Assembly: GCA_000827495.1 (NCBI GenBank) | Contig: KN817567.1 | Coordinates: 183,517 to 247,516, forward strand | DNA from: Hypholoma sublateritium FD-334 SS-4 | Lineage: Eukaryota > Basidiomycota > Agaricomycetes > Agaricales > Strophariaceae | Direction: 5' to 3' | DNA: 64,000 nucleotides | Shown: piece by piece, positions 44,662 through 57,482 of the stretch | How positions within the stretch are numbered: position 1 is the stretch's first letter | Layout of the letters: every line of letters starts with the position of its first letter | Notes under the pieces: generated by a model | What the model saw: the letters and a program-made list of their open reading frames with translations, nothing else | Told to the model about the DNA's origin: nothing | Database searches by the model: none | Position numbers and translations under genes: made by a program

Positions 44662-46388
44662 CTATGCCTTCGTCTCCGCGGGAGCGGGCGCAGACCCACC
44701 TACAGAAGGCGCGGCTCCATCCGGCGGGGGGCTCGGCTCCTTGCCGCGGAACTGGTCCATCGCCTCCCACAGCGTCCCGGGAACCTGGGCGGCCATCGCC
44801 GCCTGGTCCTGCGCGAGCAGCCGCTCGAGCTCTTCCTTGTTGTCTTGCAGGTACTTCATCTCGTTGCGGTAGTGCTCCTGGGCTTGCATGCGCTTCGTTT
44901 CGAGATACGTAGGTGGAGGTTGGTCTTTCGGGTGCGATGCGGACTAAAGAAGAGTAAGCGGAGAGCAAGAAGCGACAGAGGGAACATACACCAGATAGAC
45001 CAATCATGGAGCCGAAGGAAAGCCCGCCGGAAGCCTTTTTGCCCTTCTTCTCCTTCCACTCTGCGATATGCTTCGTCTTCATTTCTGCCTCGACCTTCGC
45101 GTATTCCAGGGCAATATCTTTTCCGGCGTACGCTTTCAGCACGCGACGCACGTCCTGGGGCTTATAGATGGCGATGGCTAGTACAAAAAATCTCAGTCAC
45201 GCTCGGGAATTCCTAGTTTGGTACCCACATTCAAGGAAGGGGATTATGCCGACGAGGCCCTTGTCCTTGGGATCGCCCTTCCACTTGGGAAGGATGATCG
45301 CGTTGTCGGTGTCAGTGGAGGTGTGTTCTGGATCGGTGTCCAGTAGGATTACTTTTGAGAGGTCACGGTTCAGGTAGGACAGATCTTTGACAATTTTGCC
45401 ATCGACCATGCGAGTCGCCTCGCGGAATAGACGATATGTGATGAAGAACCCATATCTGTCAAGTTTGTCCACGATAGGGTTACCGGTCTACGGAGGGTAA
45501 GAAAAGATCACCAGAAGGATCAAGCACATACATAAGATGGTTGGGTGCTGAATATGACCACTTCGTAGAATTGGGAGATATAGGCCAGGAAATAGTCAAC
45601 CCCGGGTCGTTTTGCCGTTCGCCAGCCGTGGTTACGCTGCAAATATGTTAGTCGGGAACATGGAATTCTTGACACTACACATACATCCCATGTTGAGGTA
45701 ATCAGGAGATCATCAAGAGAGAGGAGGAGAGTATACGGCTTTTGATGCGGGGCGGGTGCGGGTGGTGGGAGGAGCTCAGGCCAAGCTGGCTCGCTAAAGT
45801 ACTGCACACATGTTACTCGACGTGTACTCCTGGACAATTGCGCGTCTTACAGCAAACAGTGATGAGAAGCGCTCCTTTGTGCGGCCCCACCGCGTCGTAG
45901 GGATGTCCTCCGGTTTCTGCGCGACGTTCAGCAGACACTTTGAGAATCTGGAGCATGCGTACGATTTTCTTGCCCTTCAGCTCGTCCTCCTCCCACTCGC
46001 GGCCCATGTAAATCGCCTGCGCCGTGAACCCGAGCGTCAGCACGGCAAGTGAAACCCGGCTCATGAACCGCCGCTTGCGCTCGTTCGTAGACAGCGACCC
46101 CTTCGAAGACTTGGCGCCTGTCGTCTTCGCCTCGGGTTCGTACTCGGGAGGCGAGAAGTCGAGCGTTGGCACAGTCGACAACGGTGCGGCCTCTGCGGCG
46201 TTGACGGTGGGTGTCGGTGGCTCCACTGGCGCCGCCGGTGTCTCCGCGGGTGTCGCCGCTGGCGCGGTTTTGGGTGCACGCTCGGCAGGTGTCGACTTCA
46301 CCCGTTTCGAGTGCGGCTTCTGTGACATGAACCGCACGGGATGGGCCAGTGCCCGCCGTGGGATTGTCCTGGCGAAAAGGGAGAACAT
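44662..46388 (-). CDS. tim50: TIM50, mitochondrial inner-membrane import receptor, 480 aa, 7 exons
   Basis: Predicted receptor subunit of the TIM23 presequence translocase. Exons: 45963-46388, 45851-45916, 45685-45801, 45532-45636, 45229-45487, 44990-45177, 44662-44943; phases sum to 1443 nt. The N-terminus is a mitochondrial presequence ([20 protein letters not shown]), followed by a Pro/Ala/Thr linker and one transmembrane helix at about 108-130 ([17 protein letters not shown]). The intermembrane-space domain has the FCP1/NLI fold: [14 protein letters not shown] ends at residue 203, then [24 protein letters not shown] and ILLDTDPEH. As in other Tim50 proteins the phosphatase DxDxT motif is degenerate (SLDDLLI), so it should be catalytically inactive. 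A Gln/Glu-rich helix lies near the C-terminus. Confidence 0.95.
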
Positions 46389-48516
46389 TACTGGACAAGC
46401 GCAAGGGCGTCGACAGTGGCAGTCGAAGTTTTTGGTTGGCCTTGTTTATTCCACATCCGGAATTTCGGTAAACAACGTCATTTCAGTCACCAGTGAATCA
46501 GGTACAGGAAAGTCTGAAGGTCTCTTCAAACTCAAGCTCACGATGAATTCATTGGAATATGATGATGGGTTATAATTTATTTCCTACAGAATTTAGCACA
46601 GGTGGCCTTCACAAATTTTGGAAAATGCGCTCACATGATTAATAGTAAATAAATACTTAATGCGACTGGATTCTGAACAGTTCAATTCCCCTTGAAAGCA
46701 ACTCAAAGGCTAGGGGAAGCGGAAACCAAATGGAAAGAGAACTTACTATCTGAAGTCGCAGAAAATTGAGGTGTGATACCAATGAGAAGCAAACGCCGAC
46801 TACCCCTACAATTGTACAATTTAAAGTCTTGAAATTTGACGATGGTCGCCCGCAAACGCGCATATATAAAATTGTCGAGTGACTCTTACATTTCTGTATG
46901 GTTCGAATCCACTGAAAACTCCCTACGGTTGAGAAAATTAAAGGCCATAGGCTCACCCTCTTGTGACCGAATCCGGTCCTGAGAATCGGATCCCCTTCCC
47001 ATCGAAATGAGATGACATATGTCAACGCTTTGAAGCAATATAAGCAAGATAATTACACTCAGAGTAAGTCCGTTCGTTCACTGGCAAGTAGATGCAAGTT
47101 ATAAAAGCAATTCAAGCGTCAGAGGAGCATCGTTGGATTAGTTTTTGTGATGTAGTCTATACTGCTTGCTATTTATGTCACAGCGTGGCACTTCGTTAAA
47201 ATCTGCTGGATTGAAGGACAGGCGGTCCGCAAAGAAGAAAAAAGAATCTCGAGACGCTGCTGTGTGCAAGTGGATACCTGAGAATCCGACCTCCACTTCC
47301 CCACTAGCGCCAGAGATCGGCTGACCAATTCCGGTCCGAGGATTATATCTAGTACTTGATGCCTACGGGAGATACATCATTAAGGCGGACCTGGCTGAAC
47401 CTTGGCTGAACCCTGCCTGCCAGGGTGGAGCCTGGACACATGATAGCTCCCGGTACGCAGGTACAATTCTAACAAAGACGATCCTTTATCAGAAGCAGGC
47501 TTCCAAAGCTTCTCACTGGCAGTATTCGCCGGTTGGGTCAGGTGTGAGGCGTGTAAAGTGCTTGATACAACTTAAATGATGTTCGATTATTTCTCAAGCA
47601 ATTCTCAAAGGGGTTTAGATATATGTATCAGTTGTGAAAAATAGTGGGCGGTAGCCAGATCTAGTCGGAGTGGCTTTTTGTGTGCTCAGCCTTATAGAAA
47701 TATCATAGTGGTAGAGTGCACGTCAGTAATTGAATGTGAGTTACCAAGATATTTCGAGCCGCGCCACAAACATCGGCTCCGAAGTGTTTACGTACGCTTA
47801 AAGAATCATTCTGAAAACAGGGAAATCACAGACGGAAAGGGAAATAGTAGAAAACTATATATCTGCAACTTCATGTTCATCTTTCAAGTACATGGGACAA
47901 ACATAGGATCTAGTAGTATAAACTATGTCAGATCCTCAGCGGCCACAGATTCCAAATGTCCTTTTATTTCGCTTTTTTTGAATTAATTGTATTCAATTTC
48001 CTATTACGCGGTGCCTATGTACTTAGAACGAACGGAAAACCCATCCCGCAAGCCGGCTGACATACAATTTTAAGACTTCTTGAAAACATCACGATAATAC
48101 AAATTACATACAGGATTTCGGGACGGAAGCCGTACAATTCACTTCGGGCCGGTGTTCGCCCGAATGTAAGTAACTTGAAGGACCTCTGGAATTTCTGATA
48201 CTTATATACAACGCGCAGGCGTCTTGAAACACCTCGCTCAGTCGGAGTCATCACCTTCCAGTAATCTGTTCGACCATGCATTTTGGAAGTATAAAGTCCC
48301 AGTTTGCTCTTCCACTAACGAACAGAGTGGCTCTCCTCGCTATTGATTCTACTTACTACATCGGGAGTTCGGAAGCGAGTTCTATTTTCGTCCCGTACGG
48401 CGGGCACAGCTCTGAAGTCTAATTTTCTAGTGGCCTCTTTCTTGCCTTCTCTTTCTCAGACCCAAGCTGCAACCGCCTCCTTCATCCTGAATTTTGAATA
48501 CTGCATCCCAACCGAA
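46389..48516. other. intergenic, 2.1 kb
   Basis: Promoter of TIM50 and region upstream of the PAH mini-genes. Short frames only. A TATAAAG at about 48289 may serve the first PAH gene. Confidence 0.4.
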
Positions 48517-48911
48517 ATGAGTTCCCGCACTACAAGATCCGGCATCTCTACCGACCCTCGAGCATATCTGGACGCCGTCAAATCACAATTCCAGGATAGG
48601 CCGGAGGTTTATGACCAATTTCTGAACATCATGAAGGACTTCAAGAATCACGCGTGAGCAGCCAGAATTTATAATGCCAGCTTCAGCAGCGGCACTCCCT
48701 TAAAGTACCTGCTGAACGGCTTCGTATCTCTAGCATAGATGCGCATATCGTCATCGAAAGAGTCGCGCGTCTGTTTCACGGACAACCATCGCTCCTCAAG
48801 GGTTTCACCTCCTTCCTTCCTGTGGGGTACAACATCGACGTCTCGCCCGAGAATGTTGTCATAATCACCACCCCACTAGGAACCACAACGCAGATCGCCG
48901 CGGGGTTGTAG
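48517..48911 (+). CDS. stand-alone PAH-domain protein (Sin3-like), 104 aa, 2 exons
   Basis: Consists almost entirely of one paired amphipathic helix domain. Exons are 48517-48653 and 48734-48911, phase 2 junction. Residues 13-45 read DPRAYLDAVKSQF, then PEVYDQFLNIMKDFK; residues 46-75 read IDAHIVIERVARLFHGQP, then LLKGFTSFLP. Both match the four-helix PAH pattern that in the corepressor Sin3 binds transcription-factor peptides. The tail (VVIITTPLGTTTQ) resembles sequence after a Sin3 PAH repeat, so the gene may be a partial SIN3 duplicate. It lacks the rest of SIN3. It could compete with SIN3 for partners (inference). The frame stays open upstream of the ATG. Confidence 0.8.
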
Positions 48912-49324
48912 CATACACTCGTCCGGCGACAATACCCAGACTCCCGTCCGTTAGCACACCGCAATACTACAATATAATTGTATCTCAACACCTCATCTCC
49001 GAGGTACATCCTATTGGACCGGCGGCCAGAGTTCAAGATTAGAAAGGGTAAGATGTAAGAAATGGAAATTCGCAATTCAGAGGGTGGCTCTGACTCTGAT
49101 CAAACTTATGGTACATACCCTTTACAAAACTCCGATTAATAATCAGCAATACAGACATTAACTTGACCAAGTACAACACGGCGAGCGCAGCGCGGATGAT
49201 GCTGATTTCAGGCGCTCTCGTGCCACAGCTACCATCCTAAAATAGAAGAGCGGGATTCGCCGCCATTGTTTTCCATCCTATATCTTCCTCGTTGGCTAGA
49301 AAAATCCGTCGCGCCCCACTCAAA
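48912..49324. other. spacer between the two PAH genes
   Basis: 413 bp with no coding evidence; it presumably holds the promoter of the second PAH gene. Confidence 0.5.
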
Positions 49325-49664
49325 ATGAGCTCCCACATATCGAAGATCGACCCTACTAGTACGCCCGAATACACTGAAGCTCTAGCCTTTGTCATGGATG
49401 TGAAAAGGTATCTTCCCGAAAGGTCATGGAGAGTGTTTATAGAAACGTTGACGAACTGGAATAGCGGGGTGTGCGTGAGCTGCCTACACTGTCTACGGCT
49501 TATTTTCAAGCGGTGTGCACCTACTAATTGGCCTCGGTTGCTCCACTAGCATAGATAAACAGACCTTGATCGATAACGTCGAGCGGCTGCTTGCCGGCAA
49601 CACATATCTCTTGGAGCACTTCACTACACTCTCTGACGGGCTCAGGTCGATTCAATCATCCTGA
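49325..49664 (+). CDS. second stand-alone PAH-like protein, 86 aa, 2 exons
   Basis: Exons are 49325-49470 and 49550-49664, phase 2 junction, with donor GTGCGTG. It begins MSSHISK, like MSSRTTR in the neighbour. Helix pairs EALAFVMDVKRYLPERSW, FIETLTNW, IDKQTLIDNVERLLAG and LLEHFTTLSDGL follow the PAH spacing, but the sequence has diverged strongly from the neighbour. The intron sits at the equivalent place, directly before the Ile-Asp pair that opens helix 3, in the same phase, which supports descent from a tandem duplication. Function is unknown beyond probable peptide binding. It may be decaying or fast-evolving. Confidence 0.65.
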
Positions 49665-51563
49665 GATATCGAGGTTAACGGCAACCACAGGGCCAGGCAT
49701 GACATACATATTCCAAAGGTTAATACATACTCGTATTTTCAGGCCCTGAACCCACTGGCCCACTGTCTTTCGGCGTATAACAGAGGAAAATGAAATGATA
49801 TCTGCGGTCCGTAGAACCATCAACGTTACCACTGTTTTAGTATGTAGTTTAGTCTCCCTTAGAAACATTGAACATTGAACGATCGATGATGAGCAGATAG
49901 CAGTAGTCAATGGGTATTTTATCGCCCGAAGATGTGCCCTTCCATGACGACTTGAAATATTCTCTTCCTCTGTATACCCATAGGCAGCAGATGGCGCACC
50001 TTTTAATTAGCACTTGTTCAGCTCATTTTCAGACTAAGTATCTTAAGGCACTCTTCTTGAAACTGGGGGAACACTCGATGAGTGAAAATTATTGGCGATT
50101 TGATTGGTTTTGACCTCTTTTTTTTCTCTTTTAAATACTCAAAGCTGTACTCGTATATTGGAAGCTAAGCCTAATTACTCACGTCTCGGTCAATGAGTCA
50201 CTGATACCCTACTACCGGTGGTAGTCCTTGTCCTGACTCACTCCTAAAATATCTCCTCGATATCCAGAATATTACCAAGTTTTACTCTTCGTTTAGGAAC
50301 TCAGGTATATTCAAACTCGATGCTAGCTGCATTAAATAATAGAATAAATCTGCATTATATCTGCTCTTTCACCGTGATGAGATGAGCAGACCGCTTCAAA
50401 CGACAACACACATGGGTCTCCGAATCCCACACGCACAGACGTCACGGCGTCTGTTGAGTTTGAAGAACTTTGAGCGGAGGGGCGGAGTCCCCTACGTTTA
50501 AAGAGAAGAAATTTTCTAGGAGCTTCCAGAATCCAGATCGCTAAAAATGATACGCCTTCCATGGTCCCGCTGGGACTCTGACATTAGATTGGATGATCGT
50601 ATCCCAACGCACTCTGGTACGCATAGCAAGTAAGTATACTTAAGTCCGATACATTCATCATGAAGCGTTGGCGGAGGCGAGCCCTTGCATTCCACCAAGC
50701 TACCACATCATAAGCACAACACGTGGGAAATGTCGCTATTGGGAACCTAAGGCAGCTATGGACTGCGACTCTCTTTTACATGAATATTCCTGTGAACGAA
50801 TCGGAGTTCAAGCTCAAACCTTGCCATGAATCAAATACTGCTTACGCTCTTCCTTAAATGTGCAATTTTCACGTTCTAAAAAGAAGCCAGAACGGTCGGA
50901 ATATCAGTGCAAGTACGTGTGCTACCGCGCCCAACGCCCGGGAGTTGGCACAATACGACGATGTACCGTATCCCCGCTGGGTATTACGCCCCAATATCCA
51001 CAGTGGGGCACCGTATTTAGATTTGATCTAGAATAGCACCTGCGATTTTCTCATACATACTCTTTTTCCTTGTGCCCTTGCGGCTTTTTTCTCACTCTTC
51101 TTGGTAGTGACTGGCCGACTTTGAGCAATTTTTGACCTCACTCAGATAATATAAACTAAACGATAACAAAGAAAACCACGTTACACATTTCATTGAGTCC
51201 CACATCCGCATTGCACTCCCTCTGGCCAAACGGCGATCTCTTTACCGGGACCCCACGATATCAGATAACTGGGACATCAAATATCGTAGCGCTGTCAAGC
51301 CTTGGGAATGGAAAATATCGCTTATGCTCTCCAACTTGTGCACCCTAGTTCACCTCGTTGCGGGGCCACCACCTTGGGAACAATGAGGAGGAGGCGGAGC
51401 GGTAAGCCGGTGCTGTTTCCACCGAGGATCAGAAGATCTGAATGCGAACAGCTCGGGACACGATTTTCACTGCTTGAAGATCCCCACATGTCGGACTGAT
51501 AAAAACAGTCCATCGTTAACTAACTACAATCACATACTGCGCCTCTTGATATGGATATGTAGG
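49665..51563. other. intergenic, 1.9 kb
   Basis: AT-rich, stop-dense; no gene or repeat could be supported. Confidence 0.4.
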
Positions 51564-52222
51564 CTATATTCTACTAATTAACTGTTCCAAATTAAGTGAC
51601 TGAGCAGGTACATTCCCCGTGCAAAAAGCCATCCCCAGCTCCAGCCAAAATTGCCAGAAATAGGACGCTTCTCTGTCAGTCCAATCAATGTCCTTATCTT
51701 GATCTAAAACAAGATCACGGCAAGAGGCAATGGTCAACTGCGATATGGGCATTTCTAAATTCGCACTGGCTTCAGTAAAATCCATTGTACTCTGCTACAT
51801 GGGAAATCGAAGAAAGAAAATGATATTGAACCTATGAAACGGACCCCAATATTTTCTAGCTTTCTCAAGGCTGCTTCCAAGCGGAGGCGATGAGCACTTT
51901 GCGATAAGCGGCTAGTATGTACGTTCTCCTCCCTAGATTCGACCTATATCATTGACACCGACCCTCGTCAAAATTATGTGCGATTGCAACTCGCCCACAA
52001 TATTTATTCCGGGCCACGCCCGCACCTGAGCGCACATCACCGACTATAGTCTGCAGCGCTACGCCGCTCGCAGGGGTAACGCGCGTCACTGGGAAATCAA
52101 CGTCAGATTGTATGGCATTTTCAAACACTTTCAAGCGTGCCATAAGATCATCAATCAGCACTAGTCAGCACTGCACCGCCTTAGCACGGGTTATCACAGG
52201 TTATCACACAACACAAGGCCAT
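51564..52222 (-). CDS. unrecognised protein, 170 aa, 4 exons
   Basis: Found by splicing adjacent frames, none of which is convincing alone. Exons: 52210-52222 (13 nt), 51959-52160, 51845-51911, 51564-51794; phases 1, 2, 0 give 513 nt with no internal stop. The sequence is protein-like: an N-terminal helix (LLIDDLMARLKVFENAI), a Gly/Val-rich part (TPASGVALQTIVGDV, GRVAIAHNFDEGR), a helix (AHRLRLEAALRKLENIG), and a C-terminal part with REASYFWQFWLELGMAF. No signal peptide or membrane span is seen and I recognise no family. The first exon is the weakest part of the model; the three downstream exons have good acceptors. Confidence 0.55.
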
Positions 52223-54272
52223 CTGCAGTGTCAATAAATCCGCCGAGCGCTCGATGACGTTTGCCGTCAGATTTGTCCACTTCCAGGCTTGGATATATTT
52301 GCAGCACCATATGTACTACGGCCGAATTTTCGTAACAAGGATTGGCGACGCTCATTCGCTGCGCAGCACTTTAACTGACGCTGTCTGAATCGTCTCGATA
52401 CAAATTTAGGAAAACGATGAATGGAAAATTAGCATAGAACTACAGCAGATTGTCATCTGCCCATCATCCCCATGGGCCTTCTAATGCGTCTTAATATAAG
52501 TAATACAAAGGCGCACAAGCAGTGTTCGCAGATATGCATATGGCAATGAAAAACGAGCCTTACCGGGAATGACGCGCGTCTTCCCGCGAGGCATATAGCA
52601 CGGTGGAATGGGGCGCAGCATAGTCTCCATCAGCTTCTTTTACTTATATATTGGTCTAGACTTCGACGGATAGACTTCATGAGAGTGTAGTGCGCTGGAA
52701 TCGATAGCATGGTGGTGAGATGGCACAGCGCATCATGGCAGGGGAAAAATCGCAGTGAAAGTAAATAATGGGGTGCCGCGCCTGGGTATCTTTGCTGGTC
52801 GTTGACCCATCGACAATAGCAACAAGGGAGAGTCTGCAGCGGCTCATTTCGCCCCACATACACTAGGAGAATCGCCCGCTCGGTATGGTGACCTACGCGA
52901 AGCCAACACGGTTGAAAATTTGCTGTTATTGTTACCATAAGGATTTGACGGGCGTGTACTGCAAAAAGTGGCGTATAATGCGTGTTTTCCAACATAGCCA
53001 GATTTCTGATGTTGAGTGGTGAAGATGAGACGGTGAAATCTTTTCTTGGAGGTAAAGGACCGGATGCCGACAGAAGCTTCCCTTGTCCTGCGCACGCTCG
53101 ACCATTGCATGTGTGAATGCAGCTCAACCTCTAGTGGGCTGAGCAATAAGCTAACGTCATCGCAGCGGTGTAACGTCGGATGGAAAGTTCTATGTCGTTC
53201 CCTCCTCCGGTGACGATTGGGGGAAGCACGTACAGCCTGCCACTTTAAGTCCCTAAGGACACGTCCACGTTGGGTCCGTGTCGAGAAATATTGCAGTCAA
53301 GGACTCAGGTCACAGTTTCTCGGGCGACGGGGTCTCTACGCGCAGAAGTGAGGACGCCCTTTGGCCCTTTTGGAAGAAACACGCCTTCAAGAAAGCCGCC
53401 AGGGACAGCCCCTAAAAAACTGTGGAACACGTTACTTTGGCCTATGTGCTTTGAAATTGAGTGGTTTCTCTTGACCATAGAGTTTCTTGGTCGGAGCCTC
53501 TGTTAGCTATTCGTTATCTGTTTTGGTAGTCAGAAGCTATAATCTAAACAAAGAAAATGGGTACTCCCTCCTGAAAGAGATATCGCTGGCTGGGCATGCA
53601 AAGAGGATCGAAAGATGATGCCCATCATTTCGCTGGGCGCGCCCCATCCCGAAATATCTAAAAGTTGAATCTCCGACAGCAATGCCGAACAACGGTAGCA
53701 CGTGTTTCCTTTAGCATTGTCTTTCTCAGTCCTGTCCTAAACATCGGACGTTCGCGAAACTCATGTATTATCAAGAAAAAACTGGGTTTTTACGCGTTTC
53801 TTCGCGAATGAAAACATCTTCTACGAAGTTCTGTATTTTGAGTCAATATACGTATGAGCATCCCTTCGTTGGTCTTCATTCTTACCGAGATCCCGGATGC
53901 ATTTAGATCGTACGATTTGAAATTTCCAAACCGGACTTCGAAAGCGTTGTGACATAAAAAAGGTTGACATCGTGTTGGGACAGGGCCGCATCTTTTGCTC
54001 TTGCCTCCCACATCCCCTCGTGCAAATTTCGCGACCCTCCTTCAAATCTCTATAAAAGACCCTCTCAGGTCTACCAAGTTTCAGTACCAGCGCTCTCGTC
54101 TTTCTCGGTTTCGGCCACACCACCAATCTCGAGTTTACTTGCAAATCTTGCATGTACTCAAACAACCTCTGCAGCTCCCACAACTCCCATAGAGGCTCTA
54201 AACACTCCGCCGCTGGATTTTTGATCTCATTCTAAATCGTCTCCTCGACTTGTCGGTATAACTTCTATCTCA
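52223..54272. other. intergenic, 2 kb
   Basis: Region upstream of INO1. A leftward frame at 52630-53127 has no domain and was not accepted. The INO1 TATA box lies at 54051. No clear inositol-responsive E-box of the yeast type was seen. Confidence 0.4.
54051..54057 (+). promoter_or_regulatory. TATA box of INO1
   Basis: TATAAAA in the context CTCTATAAAAGACC, 222 bp before the ATG. Confidence 0.55.
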
Positions 54273-56088
54273 ATGGCTCCCGTTGCAACCTCTGGGTACA
54301 ACACCCCTGAACACGAGCTCGAATCAGTGCTCCCGATCCATCCCACCGCCGTTCGTCGCCCTCACTCGATCACTGTGGAGTCTGACAATACGCTCTACTC
54401 TGACGAACATATCACCGCCAAGTTCTTCAACCGCGGTTCCGAGGTCACTGTTGCCGATGGTCATTTCTCAGTCAAGCCCACCGTGCAGGAGTATGAGTTC
54501 CAGACCAAGCGCGCTGTGTCCAAGACTGGGTATGTCTTTGTCTGATTGTCGTTGCGCACGTGGACTGACAGCGAACCCCAGTTTAATGATGATCGGCGTT
54601 GGCGGCAACAACGGTTCCACGTTGTGCGCAACCATCCTCGCCAATCGCCACAATATCATCTGGCACACCAAGTCCGGCATCCAACAACCCAACTACATCG
54701 GCTCCGTCCTCCGCGCCTCCACCGTGCGCATAGGTACCGAGCCTGGCACCGGAAAGGAGGTCCATGTCCCTGTCTCGGATGTCCTCCCCATGGTCCACCC
54801 CAACGACCTCGTTCTTGGCGGTTGGGACATCTCTGGTGTCTCTATGGACAAGGCCATGGAGCGCGCCCAAGTCCTTGACTATGACCTCCAGCGCCAAGTA
54901 CTACCCCACATGGCACTCTTGGGGAAGCCCCTCCCCTCTATCTACTACCCCGACTTCATCGCTGCGAACCAGGAGGCCCGCGCTGATAATTTGATCCCTG
55001 GCGATGATAAACAGGCGCACCTCGAGCACATCCGCGCGGATATTCGCAAGTTCAAGAAGGATAACGGCCTCGACCGCGTCGTCGTCTTCTGGACCGCTAA
55101 CACCGAGCGCTACGCCGACCTGATCCCCGGTGTCAACGACACGGCTGACAACCTCCTCGCCGCGATCAAGGCATCCCACTCCGAGGTGTCCCCTTCCACC
55201 ATCTTCGCTGTCGCCGCCATCCTCGAGGGCGAGCCCTTCATCAATGGCGCGCCCCAGAATACCTTCGTCCCTGGAGTCATCGACCTCGCTGAGCGCCAGC
55301 AATCGTTCATTGGCGGTGATGACCTCAAGTCCGGACAGACCAAGCTCAAGTCCGTCCTCGCCGAGTTCCTTGTCAACGCCGGCATCAAGCCCCTCTCCAT
55401 TGCGTCGTACAACCACCTCGGCAACAACGACGGCCACAACCTGTCCGCCGAGCGCCAGTTCAGAAGCAAGGAGATCAGCAAAAGCAGCGTCGTCGACGAC
55501 ATGGTTGATGCTAACCGCCTGCTCTATAAGGCACCCGCCATCGGCGCCAAGGGTGTCCCTGTCGGCAAGGGCGAGCACCCCGACCACATCGTAGTGATCA
55601 AGTACGTCCCCGCTGTGGGCGACTCGAAGCGCGCGATCGACGAGTACTACTCGGAGATCTTCTGCGGTGGCCGTTCGACCATCAACATCTTCAACGAGTG
55701 CGAGGTCAGTCTGATCTTTTCTTCGCTATTTTGTCAGTGCTGAGCTCCTTTCCAGGACTCTCTCCTTGCCACCCCCCTGATCTTGGATCTGGCCATCCTC
55801 TGCGAACTCCTCACCCGCGTCAAGTATCGCAAGGTCGGCGAGCAGAAGGATTTCGCTCCCCTCTACTCTGTACTGTCCCTGCTCTCTTACATGCTGAAGG
55901 CGCCCCTCGTCAAACCTGGTAAGCCGTATCTTTATCATCCCAGTTGGTATCGATACTTACTGTACGCTTTAGGCACTGAGGTCATCAACAGCCTCAACAG
56001 GCAACGCAACGCGCTTGAGAGCTTCCTCAAGGCGTGCATTGGCCTCGAGGGAAACACTGACTTGCTCCTTGAGACCAGGATCTGGTAA
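54273..56088 (+). CDS. INO1: inositol-3-phosphate synthase, 552 aa, 4 exons
   Basis: Converts glucose 6-phosphate to 1D-myo-inositol 3-phosphate with NAD, the committed step of inositol and phosphatidylinositol synthesis; cytosolic. Exons are 54273-54529, 54582-55704, 55756-55918 and 55973-56088 (phases 2, 0, 1). The NAD-binding Rossmann loop is at residues 91-98 (GVGGNNGS). Other family landmarks are [62 protein letters not shown] and [19 protein letters not shown]. The length matches fungal homologues (about 530-560). Codon use is strongly biased to C-ending codons, as in highly expressed fungal genes. The ATG starts a family-like N-terminus and has a good leader with TATA. Confidence 0.97.
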
Positions 56089-57482
56089 ATGCCCGGCAAC
56101 GACACGTCGTGAATAGAACGCCGCGGTTTTGTGATACCTAAAATCTGCTTCTGTTTGTGCGGCCAAAAGGGCCTGGATAAATATCGGACTGTTAAATGTG
56201 ATTGATCGTCTTCATCGTGAATAAAATTTGTGACCCATGGATGCCCCTGTTGCGTGTCTGATTTTGCGACGATGATGTACGGTGGTAAAGAGTTAGTGCT
56301 TCGAGCGATCTGAGCCATATCGGGATAATAAATTACCTGATATGGACCGATGTAGCGTGTTACTCATCAGAACGCTCCCTGCAATACTCACCGGTTGCAT
56401 CCGGCACGCGGACTTCTGCCCTTGCGAAAGCCAGCCGAGCGCGCAAACTATTCTGAGCTATTCTGCGGCACCGAAAGAGCTCCAAGTTTGGTAGCAAGAT
56501 ACCTAGTGTGCGCAAGCGTTGCGGCATACCACGTCGCAGCCCTCCACGGTGTCATTGAGTCTGAAATATACAGCTCGGTAAACGGGGCCGCATCTGTTGT
56601 GGATTCCTTGATCATTCTCGAGAAATTCTATTTTTCGCGGTGTGGCCAGCAGACATCCTACGCATCCGAGCCATCCGAACTTTACCCTCGCAAAGTCCGG
56701 GGAGAAACGCGGGTTGAACGCGGGCTCCATTCTTGAATTCCGAGCTCGCTTTCTTCTAATCGAACAGCGTTTAAGAACATTTCACGGAGAATATATGTTT
56801 TAATCTCGAATGCTCTCCGGACTGATTCCAGTGAACAAAGAACCCTGGAGAGCAGCCCGCCCAGGCTTATAATAATAAGCTATATTTAGATCATTCTATT
56901 TGTAGTTTTTGGAGGTGTAAAAATAAGCTACACTAAGTTGCTTCCTTCATAATGCCTCTCCAAAGTCAGTACTAAAGTACTAACCACTCGTATTAGGATT
57001 ATATAAATCGCAGTAACCGCTATAATTAATACAACTTATCTAATGTGGCTTTTCTTCTACGTGGTCTGGGTCCTTGCCGCTCAGTGCTCACCCATCGTAT
57101 AAGAATGTGGCCCGCCACTAGGCTGGAGTGATCAAAAAATAGATTGCTAGGATAAAAACATGCCGGACAAAATTCGCTAGCAAGACTTCGCTTGATGTTA
57201 GGGCCACTTTCGAACCATGCGACCTATTCACAACACCTTCGGTTGAATGAATAAGGTGCAAGTATCCGATTTTCAACCGCTATTATCTGCAATCAATGCG
57301 ATCTCACTCGTGGCCACAGTCGCTTGACTCGTCTTCGATCGAAATGAATTCGAAGCGTATGGCGTCCCTCGACCGTTAGTTAAATTGGAAGACCTCGTGT
57401 CTGAGGAGTATATTTGGCCCTTGAAACAGCTGGAGTGGTATAAAAGCAACCAGGGAAAATATATTCTCAGTAACACCTCGAC
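56089..57482. other. intergenic, 1.4 kb
   Basis: INO1 3' flank and CE1 promoter. An AT-rich stretch with repeated AATAAGCTA lies at 56870-56940. No gene is supported. Confidence 0.4.
57439..57445 (+). promoter_or_regulatory. TATA box of the CE1 esterase gene
   Basis: TATAAAA in GTGGTATAAAAGC, 44 bp before the ATG, implying a very short leader. Confidence 0.6.

Noticed and set aside
46860..46925. Possible tRNA: GGTTCGAATCC resembles a B box
   Set aside because: The T-stem pairs only two bases, no D-arm or A box is present upstream, and no cloverleaf can be drawn.
52630..53127. 165-codon minus-strand frame
   Set aside because: No domain, no plausible splice partners, and uneven Cys/His/Pro composition typical of non-coding frames.
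54901..55587. 228-codon minus-strand frame opposite INO1
   Set aside because: Shadow caused by strong third-position C bias in INO1.
56395..56736. 113-codon plus-strand frame after INO1
   Set aside because: No ATG-supported domain or conserved motif; both strands are equally open here.
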